DNA from: Rhabditophanes sp. KR3021
Lineage: Eukaryota > Nematoda > Chromadorea > Rhabditida > Alloionematidae
Length of the DNA: 64,000 nucleotides
Assembly (NCBI GenBank): GCA_963281155.1
Contig: CAUJLY010000006.1
Span: 6,820,001-6,884,000, forward strand
Direction of reading: 5' to 3'
Shown: positions 23,438 to 36,032 of the stretch, piece after piece
How the letters are laid out: each line of letters starts with the position of its first letter
Numbering within the stretch: the first letter of the stretch is position 1
Translations under genes and position numbers: made by a program
Notes under the pieces: generated by a model
Told to the model about the DNA's origin: nothing
Databases searched by the model: none
The model's input: the letters and a program-made list of their open reading frames with translations, nothing else

Positions 23438-24802
23438 TTATCCAAATAAATCTACCAAATCATCAGTAACCGTTTTTTGTCTGCCTTGTTGAGCTGAAGA
23501 TGGTGGAACACCTGATAAAACGTTAAAGGAAATATTTGGACTATTTATTTCAAATGAAGACACTTCTTTAGTTTGGTGAGGTTTATTTGAGTCAAAGGTA
23601 AACGATCCCTGGTTGCTCATACCAAATTGCACCATACCTGCAAAAGGATCGTATTGACCTTGTGTTTGATTTGGTCGATGGTTCATTTGAGTTGGGGAGA
23701 TAACTTGTTCTTGTTGAGAAGTAGGTGACATAACTTGATGAGAAGCATTCCAGTTTAGAGTAGAGTTAAACTGATTGTGAATCATGGATGGTTGGGAGGA
23801 AGTTTGATAATTATTTGAAGCTTGTTGAAAGTTTTGTCTACCTTGCGTGGGCATATTGTAAAGAGACAATATTTCACTTGTAGTTTTCTTTTCCGATGGA
23901 AGTACGCCTAAAATGATATTATTTCAACTGAATATAAACCCTCGCCACTTACCCTCTTTGAAATCAGAACTTGGTCCGCTCAAATTTAATGAAAACAAGT
24001 CGTTATTGAGATCACTCATTTGAGTTTTTAATGGTGCAACAGAAGGAGCTGAAGCAAAATCTCCAAATGCATCGATTTCATGTCCATGTAAGTTGCCCCC
24101 ATTTTTTCCAACTGCGGAATTGTGATCATTACTACCATTGTTGTTTGGAGAAGAAATTCCACCAAACAAATCTTTAAGATCAATTAAATCCTGGACAGGT
24201 TCTTTATTTTTTACAGGATTGCTTGATATTTTGTCATTGTTTGCAGGTGCAATTTTCGGTGGTGGTTTAGCTTGTTCTCCAGATTGCATTTTTACTACAC
24301 TATCTTGACGCTTACGAGGCAAATCAGCTGCATTAGCTTTAACTGGAATGTAGTCTCTCAATATATACTTCTTGGATTCATACTTTTGTCTAATGAATGA
24401 TTCCAATGATTGATCAGTGCAAGGACGTGAAAAATTCTCGGCTAAAGTTGCTTCATAAATTTGCTTAGCACGAGCGTTTCCCATGATACGCATACTTTGT
24501 ACCTGCTCAGCAGTCCAAGTGTCCAAATTTATGCTTTTTACACGTGAAATATGGACACCAAGATTCCTATGAATACCAGCACACCTAATGCATAAAAACA
24601 CACCCAAATTCCAAGACGCCCAACGTGGTTGTTTTCCGCTACAATCAGCACAATATTTGTTCTCCTCACAATTTCTAAGCAAATCCATCAAAATTGCTAA
24701 AAAACAAATATTATATAACAACTGCCAGTATTTATGATTATTACCTGATAAGAATTCAGCTTCTTGCTTAGCTGGATCGAGTTTAGCGATTTTTGGAGGC
24801 AT
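23438..24802 (-). CDS. SMAP-type small ArfGAP
   Basis: Three exons (24802-24745, 24696-23953, 23907-23438) give 423 aa, close to vertebrate SMAP1/2. The N-terminal ArfGAP domain has the zinc finger C35-x2-C38-x16-C55-x2-C58 followed by the arginine finger R63 (CAGIHRN), and the family strings WASWNLGVF and SINLDTW. After the domain, at about residue 140, the protein is disordered and Asn/Gln-rich. It carries two acidic Leu-Phe boxes: LIDLKDLFG in the middle and DDLVDLFG at the very C-terminus. Such boxes resemble clathrin- or adaptor-binding motifs, and SMAP proteins bind clathrin while stimulating GTP hydrolysis on Arf6/Arf1 at endosomes. The first intron splits the domain just before the zinc finger. 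Confidence 0.9.
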
Positions 24803-26032
24803 AACTCTAAAAAAGTATTGGACTTCTGAAAAACTTTATAATAAAATTTCGTATAGAACATAAGAACAAGCACGTGTTTATTGATTTTAACGAGAACTAT
24901 GTTAACAACTAGAAATATTTTGCTGAAATTTGTGCATAAAAAAGTAACTTTTAAATTTACAATTTTCCAGATTGTACAAACTTCAATACAAACTGTCACT
25001 TATATGCAACTTCCCAACATGTCAATACAATTGTCTTGCTAAGACGAGATAAAAGATGAACTTATATGGTTAAGTCTGTGCATTAAAATCGACATTTCTT
25101 TGTCTAAAAACGGCATTCGTTACCCAGGTGATATATCTATATCGAAAATAAATGTCAATCCCATTTTATTCGCTTTTTAACCAGAATATCATAATGTCAT
25201 TTAACCAAAAAATTTATAAATAAATAAGTTAATTTTATTTGAAAAGTACATAAATAAATTAAATGTACACGTACTTTATGTATAAGCTGGGATTAATTAA
25301 TTTTAGGCAAACAAAGGAAATCATTTTCATACTTTATTCAAAGATCCCATAAAACATTCAATTAAAGGCTCCATTAACAATATAACAACGAAATAAAACC
25401 ATAATTGATATTATTTACACTCGAAATTTCAAATACCAAACAATAAAGTTTTATATTATTATGACAAAAAAATCTTAAATTTATAACAACTGGTCATCAT
25501 CACCCAATTGACAAAGCAGTCCGAAAAATGATATGATGTTTTCATTATCAAATACCAAATCACCTTAAAATTAGTACAATTTTAAATTATTTATCATGTG
25601 GCTTTTTTCTAATAAAATAAACTACTAGACAAAAAAATCTTTTATTTGTTGTTTTGAGTATATACATTTTGTGTAAAACTAATCAGTTCTATCGCCTTTT
25701 AATTTAAATAAAACAGATGATAAGACTTGTCCATTTAAGCCTTTTGTTTTGATGATATAATACTAATAATGTCTTTTTATTTGCACTACAAATAATATAT
25801 ACAATCATTTAAATAATCATTTTCGACAAATTATTTTTTATTCTTTTAATTATTCATTATTTGAAAGAATCAACAAAGATAAATAGGTGCTGTTGTTTTT
25901 GGTGATCACTTTTAGTTTGCTTCATAATTTTTGATATATTTGGAATAAACTTATATCAATTGCTTTTAGCATATTAATCAACTATTTATATTTGTCTCAC
26001 TTTTAGATCATTTAGTTTGTTGCCGCATCATA
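24803..26032. other. Divergent intergenic spacer
   Basis: 1.2 kb between the ArfGAP (-) and the ankyrin-SOCS (+) genes; it must hold both promoters. Very AT-rich. A TCACTTTTAG string about 25 bases before the plus-strand ATG could be a trans-splice or 5' UTR intron acceptor. Nothing else can be supported. Confidence 0.4.
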
Positions 26033-27264
26033 ATGGTTTATTTATATTTTGACAAGGAAAACAGTGAAAAGGATGATGGTACAAATAAAGAGGGAAAATT
26101 AAAAATTGTAAAGCCAATATCTTTGTTGCAATTACATGATCTCAACATTGCAATTCGTGTAAACAGGCAAGATCTGGTTACTTATATTTTGTGTCAAAAT
26201 GAATACTTAAACTTAAATTCGTGTCTTATTCGCTCTCCCCCAATCGCTTTAGCCGTACAATCACGAAATCCTTGTGTCGTTAAGTTGCTGTTGGATCATG
26301 GATGTGACGTAAATAAATTGTTTGAATATGAAATTGGAACATACGAAACCCCTCTTAATTATGCTTGCCGACATGGAGATTATGAGATTGTAAAGTTGTT
26401 GTTGGTGAGTTTTGAATAAATATTTTATATTATAAATTGTTTGTTAGCAACATAATGCTGACCCGAACATAACAAACATTGATCATTGCTCACCATTATT
26501 AAATGCAGCGAGAGAAGGTTTCCATGAAATATGCATTGCTTTAATCAAATATAAGGCTAATTTAAATATGCCTGAAAAAAATGGACAGACTCCCTTACAT
26601 ATGGCATGCAAATACTTTTACCGTTCGTACAAATCGGCTGAGATATTAATAGCTCATGGGGCCAAATCAACTCAGCCAGACTTTAAAAGACGTCTTTGTA
26701 CAGACATGATTTGCTTTTCAGACTCATTTACAAATGAGCAAGGAGAAGAAGTTTTGCTAATTGGACAAAACTTTATTGAACAAAAAAATGTCATTGGAAT
26801 GTTATTTGATTCAGGTGCATCGTTTAATAAACAAACAGTTAAAAGGTGAGGTTTCTAATTAATGTCTATTTATTATACAGTATTTTGTCCATATATTATA
26901 AATTGGTTCAGTTTGATAAAAATTAGATGATTCTGTTTGTTTTAGGGAACAGAACAATTTTAACAATCATCAATCAAATGACTTTGAAAATGACATTGAA
27001 AATTGGTATAATATATCTTTGCTACCTTATGAAAATTTGAATCTTCAGAAAAACAATGTGAATTGGTTGTTATCGTTTATTAATAAACGCCTTCACACTC
27101 CCGACTCTTTGAAAACAATTTGTCGAAGAAAGATTGTTAATATCAATATCCATAACCAAAACAAAAAAAGTAAATTGAATGCAAGTTGTTGGAAGAGTCT
27201 TGATGCTCTCTCTGACAAAATACCTCTTGAATTGGTCAACTTTTTGAAATATCAAAAACATTAA
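26033..27264 (+). CDS. Ankyrin-repeat protein with C-terminal SOCS box (ASB-like)
   Basis: Three exons (26033-26404, 26448-26845, 26946-27264) encode 362 aa. About five ankyrin repeats lie between residues 30 and 235, seen as TPLNYACRHGDYEIVKLLL, ADPNITNIDHCSPLLNAARE and NGQTPLHMACK. The last 50 residues match the SOCS box: PDSLKTICRRKI is the BC box that binds elongin C, and IPLELVNFLKY is the cullin-contact end. ASB proteins are substrate receptors of Cul5-Elongin B/C ubiquitin ligases. The substrate cannot be guessed. The sequence between ankyrins and SOCS box (about 256-305) is Asn-rich and probably a linker. Junction 1 falls inside a repeat helix (KLLL then QHNADP), which supports the splice. 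Confidence 0.82.
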
Positions 27265-28371
27265 GCCATTGAAAATCCTTCAAAACTAATATATTTTACT
27301 ACATATAAAGCAAAATTGTATGGAACATTATTTATTTTTCAAAATTATTATAAGCAAAACTTTTATTTTATTCATACACCTCTTTTTAATCCAACCATAG
27401 TTTAAAATAAAAGCTTATTTGTTTGTATGTACCTATTAAAAATTCTAAAACATTTCGAATTAAAATGAAGTTAATTTTCATTTTATATTGACTGGGCAAT
27501 GATGTCATATAATCAGGCCAATCCCAGATGCAAGTATGTAAATAGTTGTTGATCATACTTTAAGAGTTCAGTAGAACGCTTCTATCAAAGGATTAGTAAA
27601 GTGCTTCATTTACCATCAAAATGTTACTCCCTATCATCATTTAGTGATTATTTGGACATAAAAGGTGCTCCCATCCTCTATAAATTCTTTATGTTTATAA
27701 TCAAAAAAGAATCTATTTAATTTTATCTTTCAAATATCAAATGTATGATTCAAGCTTCTTATGCTATCAGTATATTTTCTAAAAAGGGCTTAAGTCAATA
27801 CTTATTACCTTGCGTAAATTATTAATTATATCAATAATTTTAAATTTTACATAATTTATTTTAAATAAACCATGTAAACACTTTAATAACTGTCCGTTAG
27901 TGTGATACTTAAGAATTCATTCGATATGACAAGAAAGTATATAAAGACTTATTTGATGATGAATGTAGATCACAAATAAAATATTATTCTTCCCCTAACA
28001 TTTCATTTACAGGATGATCCTTAAACAAAATCATCTTTTTATTTTGTAATTTCCAATCTGGTAAATTTTTACCTTAGTAAAACACATCACTTCCTTTGTT
28101 AAATTCAACCTAAACTTTAAATAGTAGTAGTTTATGATAGGAAGTGTTGCAAGTAATACTTTTTATTTTTAGGGGGTGTACACGTTCTCGTTTGAACAGA
28201 TTGTAGTTGTTGTTGCATTTCAAATAAATTGCTCCTATTTGTTGATTTACAATATTTATCATTTATTCTTACGATTCCTTATATTTTTGCATCTAATTTT
28301 TACTTTTTTAGCATAGTAATATCACATATTCATTTCCTATAACTCAAATATTTACACAAATTAAATCAAAG
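27265..28371. other. Intergenic, no gene seen
   Basis: 1.1 kb of AT-rich spacer between two plus-strand genes, with no open frame above background. Confidence 0.45.
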
Positions 28372-29395
28372 ATGGCAACGAATAGTATCACACCTGCTTT
28401 TATTCCTTTGACTATAAATGATATTTATACTGAAAATGGTATGTTTAAACTCTGAGAACTTTGATTTTCTAACTATTAAAACAATACTGGTCAAATATCA
28501 ATTTAGCTTGTATATAATTTGTTTATGTTCCTACAATAATTTTTTATTTCGTAATATTACAATTCTTGACTCGTAGATATTTACTAACAAAAAATGATAT
28601 TCAATACAAACAATTGGTCACGCTAAGCTAATGTTTAAATTATGTGTTACCATCCCTAATAAATGCATGTAAAGTGTCTGTTTAAACTAGATTTTAGACA
28701 ATGCTTTTATAGTCAAAATATTTGTGAAATATCAAAAAGTAGTCACAAAATCAACTATATCCGTGTAGGTGGTAATTTAATTGTGTATCACCAAAAGATT
28801 GTGCATCCACGCCATGATAATTTATGAAAGTGTCAATTAAATGTTAAAATATGTTACGATGGATTAAAAGAATTTTATATTTGAAAAACATAAAAGTTAT
28901 AAAAAATTACATTGTTTATAATATTTTCATTTAGAAACTCGTCCAATAAGAATATATGCTGACGGAGTATTTGATCTTTTTCATATTGGTCATGCCAAAT
29001 TGTTTGAGCAAATAAAAAACTTAGTCCCAAATTGCGAATTAGTCGTTGGTGTTGTCAATGACAACGATTCTTTCAAAAACAAAGGATGTTTTCCAATCAT
29101 GTCGCAAGATGAACGTTGTAACATTGTCGAAACTTGTAAACATGTTGATGAACTAATCAAGAATCCTCCATTCTATCCAACAATTGAATTCTGTGCCAAC
29201 CATAGAATTGATTTGGTCGCTCACGATGATCACCCCTACCCTGTTGACGGAATGAATGACTGTTACGAACCTTTTAAAGAAAGCAACAGATTCTTAGTTA
29301 CTCAAAGAGAACAGTTTATTTCTACAACAGATATTGTTAAAAGAATTCTCAACAACTATAGCAATCTTATAATTTGCCCAAAATTCCAGGCTTAA
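28372..29395 (+). CDS. Short, divergent choline-phosphate cytidylyltransferase-like protein
   Basis: Two exons (28372-28438 and 28935-29395, 496-base intron) give 175 aa. The nucleotidyltransferase fold is clear: RIYADGVFDLFHIGHAKLFEQ with the CTP-binding HIGH (39-42), LVVGVVND, HRIDLVAHDDHPY, and STTDIVKRI near the C-terminus. The Kennedy-pathway enzyme makes CDP-choline from CTP and phosphocholine. Two oddities stand out. The signature RTEGIST reads REQFIST (147-153), and the protein ends just after the catalytic domain, lacking the amphipathic membrane-sensing helix and phospho-tail of the roughly 360-aa enzyme. The usual Trp in the motif before the conserved Pro (APW) is Phe (PPFYP). It may be a soluble, lipid-insensitive enzyme or a catalytically weakened paralogue. 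Confidence 0.82.
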
Positions 29396-32300
29396 AAGTA
29401 TTTTAGCTCGGAGACCAAAAAATTACGCACATATATATTATTTTTTATGTAATATTATATCATAAGTTTACATGTTTCGTTTTGATACATTGCCTCTTTC
29501 AGATAGGCATTATAAATAAGTATAATTATGTTATGGAAGATACAATATAAAAATTGGAAATATTATTTTTGAGTATTTATTTATTCTGATAAACAGTTAC
29601 CATCATTGTTTTATATGTATTTTTCAATTATTTTTTCACTTTCAGATGGTTTCTGTTTAAAGTTAGAAGAATGAATGGTTTTAAATTGCTATTTGCCACA
29701 CATATATACAAAAACTAGCTTTAAATGGAAGAATTAGTGTTTTTGGGAAATAAGTTTCATTAAATATTTAAAAGTAGAAATATTATATATTTTATTATAA
29801 TTAATTTTAAATTTTGCACCCGTTCTATTTAATTAAAAACGATGGTGTATTAAATATAATAATCCAAGCTTTGATATTTATATGTGCAGATAATAAAAAT
29901 TCATATCCAAAACAAACTTTTATATTTAGATAATTAAGATTATTTGTGTATGTTTTATTATTATGCTATTATCCAATAGTATCAAAAAAGTTCTCGCTTA
30001 ATCTCATCTTTACATTAATTGTTGTTAACAAATTTGTAAAAGAAAATTTTTTTAAAAATTGTGAGCATTCTCGAGCTGATAATTGCGGACAGCTAAAGTT
30101 ACTCTTACAATACTAATATATTGAAAATTCTACATTTGTAAGAATTTTATTTCAGAAAAGCTCATTTAAAACATATCTTTTATGCACAAAATATTAACTC
30201 AACTATGGCATGTAGTGAGAACCGTATGAATTTGAATAAGAATGAATATGTGAATTTAATGCCATATCAAAATAAAATAGTCAAAGTTTTAGCAAAGAAA
30301 GATTTAGTTTATGCCTAAATTTCTCTATATAAACATATCTATTGCAGTTGGTATCGTGAAAATGGTGAGAATAGAGTCACATTTCATCCTTAACTCTGTT
30401 TACTACTCAATTCATCCTAATTCCCTTTTGTTTTTGTTAACAAATTGCACTTATTTAAAACTAAATGCTTTGTAGTACCTTATTAATTATATTCACAAAT
30501 TGTACATCTTTTCCTACATGTTGATTATTTTGGGTTATTACTTATATATACACAGCAAATATTATAAAGATCCTAAGGGACTTATTATTTTACTTAAATT
30601 TACAACTGAAAAACAGTTGTACTCTAGCAGTAAATTTTTTTGTTAGTATGCACTTATGTCACCATTAAATTATCAACTATCTTCTATTCTCTTCACCATC
30701 CTTTTTAACTCCTTTATGGGTAGATACCAGAAATGTTATGCTCATGCTATTTGTAAAAGTAAAAACAGCACTTGAAAGCATATTTGACTTTTGCTTTTTT
30801 ATTATTGCTAGCTTTACATTTAGTTTGTTGCCAAAAGCTCCAATCATCAAATACATTGACAAACTTTTTCAAATTTTCTTTATTTCAATTATTACTTTGT
30901 CCTCCTTATAATATATATTTATGCATAGATATACATGTTATATATTTAGATGAAGTATTTTTTAGATATAATGATGGCATGTCACTTTCATTTTTACTTA
31001 ACAGTATCCATTATATCTCCCAACGTATTTTATTTATTATTTCTAATTTTGCATAAAATTTTGTTATTTTTTATTTGTATACTAGTAGTGGTTCATAGTA
31101 CCTGAAATAATAAAATTAATTGAAAAGCCTAATTTATATTTTTGAAAGGGGATGACAATTTAACACTCTTCACCACACCCACTAGTAATTTTATCATTTT
31201 GCCAATTAATCTTATCCATCCACCATTAACGGATATAGTTTGAGGTTAATGGTAAGCTGTTTCCAAATTGGGAAAAAACAAATTGCCATTACAAACACTA
31301 CATTATACACTTTCATTTTTGAATTTATTGTCATGCAATTGTCTTTTTTATGGCCTTTAAATTTGTTTTATAAATAAATACATTTTTGATTTTGATTTAA
31401 AAAGCTTAATAGAAGTTTAAACTTAATTTTGTTTTATATTTCCTTACCATCTTTCCTTAGTTAAGAAGCTAAGGATAACTAAAAATTTGGTGTCATTTAA
31501 ATTGTTGGATGTAAAACAATAAATTGAAGAAAATGGGCCGTATACCTAAAAAATATAAATGACTAAAGATTTGTTTAGATTTAATTCAAAGAATTATTTG
31601 GTTGTTTACATGTGAAATATAGCTATCTTATGCCATTGCACTAATAACAATGTTAGATGTTATCACTTTCAATTTGCGCAACTCTATTTTCGTTTACTTA
31701 AATTATACTTCTAATATTTGTATCATCTTCATTTATCCCCAATATATTGTACACATATACAAACCTACTAATACTACTCTTTTTGCATATCCATTTATTT
31801 GAGAAAGTGAGAAATGGGAATTTAAAACAGTAATATTAATGATAGTAACACTATCGCCATAATCTAAGTGATACAAACAATTTTAGTTACATACTAAGTT
31901 CCACTTATATTACAGATATCTGCATATTGCTTATTTGTTTATCCATTTATCGCATTTTTCTTTGCTAATGATGATGATTAGAAATAAAATTAAAATAAAC
32001 CAAAAAAGATAACACACAAATAAAGTTAAACTAGAGACACACAAAAAATGGCAGCGTTAATAAATTGGAAATATATGTAATATCTATTTTTAAGTTACAT
32101 AAAATTTTATCTAGCCAACAAATTGATATTATGGATGAACTGATCAAGCGAAGAAAGTTTTTTATAACAAAATATATTAATAATTATAAGACTTCTTTTT
32201 GTTAACAACAGGCACATCAACTAATTAAATATACATTGAATTATAAGACCAATATAAGATATATACGTATAGATACATTATATATTTATATACAGCCCCG

Positions 32301-32986
32301 TGTGCCAATATTAAAACATATGTAAAAGTTTGCCTCAAACTTTGATAATATGTATATTGAATTTATCGAAGCATCACTTACAATCATTTGTCCTCGTCGC
32401 CCACATGATTATTCCAAGCTATTCCGTTCAACAACTTCTTTCTTACTATTTTAACAACTTTTCTAATCACGTCACACATTTAATTATATACATATACTAA
32501 CTTATATCATCAGTACTTTCATTCCTTTTTTAGCACCACACCATCCCAAGCTTCTTCCTTAAATTTCTATTCTTGATACTCCTCCTTTTTGGGGCCTATA
32601 TCCATTTATTAGATATCAAATTTAAATTTTCCAAACTTTATACTTTCCCTAATTTATTTATAACTTCTTGTTTATGTTGGGATAAATTGATAAATAAAAA
32701 GTATGCATATCACTAATATTTATTCTTAATATATTTTTAGACCATTCAAAACTTCAAACCGGCTAACTATTGCCTATCCTTGTTCAATTATTACCTACAT
32801 TTTTGCGAGTTCTCTCAATTGTTGTAAAAAGCAAAGGTGCCGCAAAAATCAAGCTTTTTTCCATCATTCACCCTGACGACATCTACTGACGAAGACGCGA
32901 CTTCTGATCGAGGGACCGCCAATTCCCGATCAAAGTCAATCTTTGGCTCAAATACTCCAAAACTTAGTCTAGCTGGATTTTTAAAA
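29396..32986. other. 3.6-kb spacer, no gene seen
   Basis: AT-rich. A hydrophobic frame at 30772-31056 lacks an ATG and a conserved product. The last 150 bases before the G alpha start are less AT-rich and stay open in its frame back to 32837, so either the 5' UTR or an N-terminal extension lies there. Confidence 0.4.
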
Positions 32987-35620
32987 ATGGGACAATGCAC
33001 TTCACAAGATCAAAAAGACCAAAAGAAGGTAAATAGAAAAATCGAAGACAGAATCAAGAAGGATCAGTCAATGTCTTTGAGAGTCATCAAATTGCTTTTG
33101 CTTGGTACGTTTTAATGATACTCTTGAATTTTGTTTAAAACATCTTTCAAATTTTCATTTTTTAAATTTCTAAAATAACACATTATGCCTACATGTTTTG
33201 TTTATAGCACAGCTTGGTTTTGTATGTAGTTCTTTCCAATTAAAGCATTCAAAAAAGTAATTAGTTATTTTAGACTTTTTATTTCTATGCCAAGGAAAAT
33301 CTTTTAAACACTTGTATTCTTATTAGCCAAATTGATTGAGCCCATCATTTGGTTAATAGTTGCCTTAAAATATGTCCAGTGGTGGTTTGCTCTTTAATCA
33401 TCATATATACATATAATAACATGGTTACTGACTTCCCACGGTTCCTAACTAATGGTGTGGTTGATGGAGAAGAAAAACCACCAAGATGGAATTATCCCTT
33501 TTCCGCATCCAACACCATCAATTCGATTTTTCATTCAGTTTCTTTGTTCTGATGTCTTTTGTTTTCAATTGAATTGTTTTGGTGTGGCTTGAGAATAATC
33601 ATTGAAGAAAAAGTAAAAGAATAAATAAAGAGGAACTTGAATTGTTGCTATTAGCAAAATGTACAGCTATATCTAGTCGGTTTCCATTTATCTTCCAAAG
33701 GAAGCAATTTTTATTTTAAAATTATAAAGGTTTACCAATAGAATTATCAAAAATATGTACTTATTGTGTAAGCCTACATAAAATAATAAACTTTTCTACT
33801 ATCTTTTTGGTAATGCTGTAAAAGTCTTGTATTTTTGATTAATTCTGGAAAGGAACTGCATATTAATAATTAAATTTAAAATTCCAATGAAAATATTTGT
33901 CCGACTTAAGTAACTATTTTAATTAAAAGTTTATCCAACATTAGATCATAACATAAGTCAGACATTTTTAGTTTGTTAGTACATAAAAATGAAGTTTGTT
34001 TAATTACGTGAAAGTGAATTGGTCGTAAGTTTAAAGTTTTTTATGCACCATTTAAAAAATTAGGAAAGAATATGTTCTGTAATAGTGTACTGATTTTCTA
34101 TGTCATTTAACAATAATATATCCATCACAATGTTTCCCAAAAATAATAATGGAATTTAGATAGTAGCTTTTGGTATCCACTTAAGAAGATAATAAATTTG
34201 AGTATGGCTCTTAGCATTTATTGTTTTGCATACAGTTAAATAAACCAAGGTATAAAACATACTTATTTTTTAACATACAAAGCTAAGATTTATTATTAAA
34301 AGCAATTTTTTATCTAAAAATATTTAATTTATGGTATAAAATAGAAGCCATATTTTATTCAGCATCAAATTACAAACTTAAGTGCACCTTTTCGTAAAGT
34401 GTTAACATATGTTTGAATTTACAAATTACTGCACATGCGAATTTGATTTATTGCATTATATCTTGTAAAGGAAGTTGAAATCGGGCAAAATTACTTTAAA
34501 ATTTATTTGTGTGGTTTTCGCTAAGTTTATAAACTTGATCATATTGAAGGGTCTGGAGAGTCAGGAAAATCAACAATTCTAAAACAAATGAGGTAAGTTA
34601 CAATGAATATAATGACTCAATCAAAAAGAATGATTTTTTGCAGAATCTTGCACAAAGATGGTTTCTCTCAACAGGATCTTTTAATGATTAAGCCGGTCGT
34701 ATATAGCAATAGTATTCACAGCATGCTAGCCATTTTAAGAGCAATGTTTCATCTAAATATCGAGTATGCGGATGCTGATAGAATCGTAAGTGAAATTGAT
34801 GATTACGCTTACACCCATATTTTTAGAAAGACAGTCAAATGGTTTTTGCAACGGTTCATGCCAACAAGGAAGAAATCACAGAGGAGTTGTCTTCCGCTAT
34901 GCAACGGCTTTGGAAAGATGAAGGTGTCCAACTTTGTTATAAACGTTCCAATGAATATCAAATTGATGATTCCGCAAGATATTTCATGGATAATTTGACA
35001 AGACTTAGCGGTCCTGAGTACGTTCCAAATGAACAAGATTTGCTTAGAACAAGAATTAAGACAACAGGTACAGTGGAATATATTTTCAATATAATCCATT
35101 TTTAGGTATTACCGAGGTTCTTTTTGAATTAAAAGGCCTTACTTTTCGGGTAATTGACGTCGGAGGTCAACGTTCTGAACGTAAAAAGTGGATCCATTGT
35201 TTTGACAATGTGAATGCAATTATCTTTATATCATCTCTTTCTGAATATGACCAAACATTAAGAGAAGATAATTGTACCAACAGAATGCAAGAGTCGCTCA
35301 AATTATTTGATTCCATTTGCAATTCACCTTGGTTCTCAGACATTCATTTTATTCTTTTTCTTAATAAAAAAGATCTCTTTGCTGAAAAAATTATAAGATC
35401 TCCATTGACAGTCTCTTTTCCAGAATATAAGGGACAACAAAGTCAAGTTGAAAGCATCAATTACATTCAATGGAAATTTGAACAACAAAACAGAAGCCCA
35501 CTGAGAGAGATTTATTGCCATCATACATGTGCAACAGATACCAATAATGTTCAATTTGTTCTCGATGCTTGCTTGGATATGATTATAGCCAAAAATTTAA
35601 AATCAATGGGATTGTGTTGA
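32987..35620 (+). CDS. Heterotrimeric G protein alpha subunit (Gi/o-related, divergent)
   Basis: Five exons (32987-33104, 34550-34592, 34644-34785, 34827-35067, 35106-35620) encode 352 aa, the normal length. The start MGQCTS carries the N-myristoylation Gly2 and a palmitoylation Cys4, so an in-frame ATG at 32837 is not used here. G1 is [13 protein letters not shown] (split by introns 1 and 2), switch I is RIKTTG, switch II is [12 protein letters not shown], the G4 box is NKKD and G5 is TCAT. All nucleotide-binding elements are intact, so it should be an active GTPase on the inner plasma membrane, coupled to a GPCR. The C-terminus, which selects the receptor, ends KSMGLC: the pertussis-toxin Cys at position -4 of Gi/o is Met, with a Cys at the last position instead. 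This resembles the lineage-specific chemosensory gpa genes of nematodes. Confidence 0.93.
33105..34549 (+). other. Large first intron of the G alpha gene
   Basis: 1.45 kb intron (GTACGT donor) that interrupts the P-loop codons. The 33349-33552 part is briefly open and less AT-rich but shows no recognisable protein. No nested gene or RNA is seen. Confidence 0.6.
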
Positions 35621-36032
35621 AAATTTAGAAAATTCCATTTAATTAAGCAGTCAAATACATACAATTTCCAACCACAAACCCCAACAAACAAATTATCATA
35701 AAACAAACACATTCTAAAACTTTTTAACTGGCAAATTAACTAATGAACTTAAAATAATATTTTATTGGCTTTTAAACAAACTAACATATATAAACAAGCA
35801 TACAAACATAAACAAAAATCCATATGAATAATGGTCAATATCCATCTCCTATACTATTACTCTTATCGATGTATATGTATTAAATCTGAAATATTTTTGA
35901 AATCAATTTAGAAAGCTGAATGTTGATGATTACAATTTATGAGAAGCAAGATTTAAAGTTAAATATATGTATGTGTTTTTGCGATTAAATAAATTTATGT
36001 TTAGCTTGATTTAAAACTGTAATTTAGTATTT
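35621..36032. other. Convergent 3' spacer
   Basis: About 410 bases between the stops of the G alpha (+) and secreted-protein (-) genes, AT-rich. It holds the 3' ends of both and nothing else visible. Confidence 0.5.

Noticed and set aside
30772..31056. Signal-peptide-like hydrophobic frame on the plus strand
   Set aside because: It begins with TTG rather than ATG, is low complexity afterwards, and hydrophobic runs are common by chance in AT-rich DNA.
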